This document shows positions 62,301 to 64,000 of a DNA stretch of 64,000 bases, in pieces. The position numbers and the translations under genes were made by a program. Under the pieces are notes generated by a model, which made no database searches, had not been told where the DNA came from, and saw nothing but the letters and a program-made list of their open reading frames with translations. This DNA comes from Mariniphaga sp040772505 (GTDB taxonomy: Bacteria; Bacteroidota; Bacteroidia; Bacteroidales; Prolixibacteraceae). The DNA is taken from NCBI GenBank assembly GCA_040772505.1, contig JAXGYA010000010.1:68765-132764 (forward strand). Direction: 5' to 3'. The number at the start of each line of letters is the position of its first letter. Position 1 is the stretch's first letter.

Positions 62301-64000
62301 AGTTACAGATGTTAGCTGCTTCGGCGGAAACGATGGAGCAATCAATATTGTAGCCTCAGGCGGAACCGGAACTTACACATATGCATGGACAGGACCGGAT
62401 AGTTTCAGCTTCACTGAATATTTCAGGTTTAGCAGGAACCTATTCCGTAACTGTAACCGATGCAACGGTTGTGTAGCAGAATTGAAAGACATCGTCATTA
62501 CACAGCCCGACGAGTTGGTTGTTGACTTGATGGCGAACCTGCCAATGTTGGCTGCTTCGGCGAAACGATGGAGCAATTAATATTGTAGCCTCAGGCGGAA
62601 CGGAACTTACACATATGCATGGACAGAGCGGACAGTTTCACAGCTTCCACTGAAGATATTTCAGGTTTGAAAGCAGGAACCTATTCCGTCTGTAACCGAT
62701 GAAACGGTTGTGTAGCAGAATTGGAAGATATCGTAATACAGCCACGAATTGGTTGTTGCACTTGATGGCGAACCTGCCATGTTAGCTGCTTCGGCGGAAA
62801 CGATGGAGCAATCAATATTGTAGTCAGGCGGAACCGAACTTACATATGCATGGACAGGAGCGACAGTTTCACAGCTTCCACTGAAGATATTTCAGGTTTG
62901 AAAGCGAAGATATTCTGTTACAGTAACCGATGCAAACGGTTGTGTAGCAGAATTGAAAGACATCGCGTCATTACACAGCCCGACGAGTTGGTTGTTGCAC
63001 TTGATGGCGAACCTGCCAATGTTAGCTGCTTTGGCGGAAACGATGGAGCAATTACTTCAGAACTTCATATGCATGGAGGCACTTCCACTATTAGCGGCAC
63101 TGCACTGTGTAGCGAATTGGAAGACTCTCATTCAGCAAGGATGGAACAAACTTCTGTACGGCGGAAACGAATTTCTACCGGAACTTACACATATGCATGG
63201 ACAGGACCGGACAGTTTCACAGCTTCCACTGAAGATATTTCAGGTTTGAAAGCAGGAACCTATGCTGTAACTGTAACCGATGCAAACGGTTGTGTAGCAA
63301 ATTGAAAGACATCGTCATTACACAGCCCGGCGAGTTGGTTGTTGAACTTGATGGCGAAGTCAGTGTTAGCTGCTTCGGCGGAAACGATGGAGCAATCAAT
63401 ATTGTAACTCGGGCGGAACGGAACTTACACATATGCATGGACGGACGAAGACAACTCAACAGATACTTCGTTTAAAGCAGGAACCTACCGTAACTGTAAC
63501 CGACAAATTGTGAAAATTGAGGTGTCATTACACAGCCCGGGAATTTTGTTGAACTTGATTGACCTCAAAATGTTGCTGCTTCGGCGGAACCGATGGGAAA
63601 CTAAATTGTAGTGGCGGAACCATTACATATGGGACAAGGAGGACAGTTTCACAGCTTCCGGGTATTTCAGGTTTGAAAGCAGGAACCTATTCCGTAACTG
63701 TAACCGATGAAAACAGTTGTGTAGCAGAATTGAAAGACATCGTCACACAGCCCGAGGAATTGGTTGTTGAACTTGATGGTGAACCTGCCAATGTTGGCTG
63801 CTTCGGCGGAAACGATGGAGCAATTAATATTGTAGCCTCAGGCGGAACCGGAACTTACACATATGCATGGACAGGAGCGGACAGTTTCACAGCTTCCACT
63901 GAAGATATTTCAGGTTTGAAAGCAGGAACCTATTCCGTAACTGTAACCGATGCAAACGGTTGTGTAGCAGAATTGAAAGACATCGTCATTACACAGCCCG
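59310..64000 (+). CDS. Large SprB-repeat cell-surface adhesin, frame broken, continues beyond the window
   Basis: Starts MKIRLKTTIAFMVV with signal peptide (GSFAQAQ, out of frame by one). Pieces across all frames: VVPFTQRTSTYTPGKK, YAGLYWT-like fragment, AEVTDYVKTHGIGEYFVADM (60179-60240), GTGFYGGWG, VDAYVPEPEG, EIEYSVEIRNVGSEPV (a DUF11-like stretch), LANLTLKVKVTEDCF, a region with CCTLESAEANVT, and then SprB repeats from about 62060. This architecture is typical of Bacteroidota type IX-secreted adhesins related to gliding. The protein runs off the window, so the C-terminal sorting domain is not visible. The many indels are treated as probable sequence errors. Confidence 0.6.
62060..64000 (+). 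repeat. Tandem SprB-like repeats, at least eight units
   Basis: The motif GGCGGAAACGATGGA, or a one- to two-base variant, starts at 62086, 62323, 62559, 62793, 63033, 63377, 63583 and 63805. Uncorrected protein units read GGNDGAINIVASGGTGTYTY, then AWTGPDSFTASTEDISGLKA, GTYSVTVTDANGCVAELKDI and VITQPDELVVELDGEPANVS, about 82 residues or 246 bases. Observed spacing is mostly 234-240, so about 10 bases are missing per unit. The 63033-63377 interval is 344 and contains an irregular segment. The array continues past the end. Confidence 0.8.

Noticed and set aside
62060..64000. Regularly spaced repeats considered as a CRISPR array
   Set aside because: The period is about 240 bases, the repeats are coding, and the translated unit is a SprB-like domain.
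1..64000. tRNA and rRNA genes
   Set aside because: No cloverleaf, T-loop or rRNA-like stretch was found by reading; a covariance search was not possible here.

Overview
The window is a piece of a Bacteroidota chromosome, probably from the Bacteroidales/Marinilabiliales side. The evidence is the fusA-led ribosomal operon without an adjacent tuf, promoter boxes of the TAnnTTTG type instead of TATAAT, the long purF-like gene, DUF3127 and MnmD genes of Bacteroidota type, and a SprB-repeat adhesin. Order-level placement is inference. No tRNA, rRNA or CRISPR array was found.

Layout. 0-12 kb is ordinary housekeeping: the end of a CDP-alcohol phosphatidyltransferase-like gene, a SPOR protein overlapping a long purF-like gene, a NifX-like gene, a glycerol-phosphate module (glpD, GDPD, and a convergent DeoR/GlpR-type regulator), GNAT plus AlbA_2 genes, alkaline phosphatase, a Tat-type aldo/keto reductase and a methyltransferase. 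12.1-19.1 kb is a mobile-element graveyard: a decayed IS1634/IS4-like remnant, a truncated IS630-like element, an intact IS1634-like transposase, an IS1-like element with a -1 frameshift site, and a broken group II intron whose 5' end (GUGUG) abuts a long terminator-like hairpin, as in bacterial class C introns. 19.4-26.5 kb carries a membrane pyrophosphatase of K+-dependent type, a dihydroorotate-dehydrogenase-like protein, an eight-haem TPR lipoprotein and MltG.

26.5-44 kb is one long minus-strand run from rpsL to rplQ: S12-S7-EF-G-S10-L3-L4-L23-L2-S19-L22-S3-L16-L29-S17-L14-L24-L5-S14-S8-L6-L18-S5-L30-L15-SecY-IF1-L36-S13-S11-S4-RpoA-L17. A Bacteroidota-type promoter lies ahead of rpsL and a strong terminator follows rplQ. 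map is absent between secY and infA.

44-57.5 kb holds an HlyD adaptor with a C39-peptidase ABC exporter, a fused trehalose-6-phosphate synthase/phosphatase divergent from a GH15 hydrolase, recG, a Tat-type SGNH hydrolase, a DUF3127 protein, an FKBP isomerase, mnmD and a TsaC/Sua5 gene. The recG and DUF3127 promoter boxes sit so close to the start codons that leaderless mRNAs are predicted. 57.5-58.7 kb is a gene-free, hairpin-rich repeat region that shares a dispersed repeat with 19.2 kb.

58.7-64 kb encodes two secreted surface proteins. The second has eight visible SprB-like repeats and runs off the window. Both are shattered by frequent small deletions while the protein sequence stays conserved across frames. 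Sequence or assembly error near a contig end is more likely than biological decay. I found no clearly new biological system. The best leads are the terminator-associated intron relic, the leaderless promoters, the dispersed hairpin repeat, and the repeat adhesin once its sequence is corrected.
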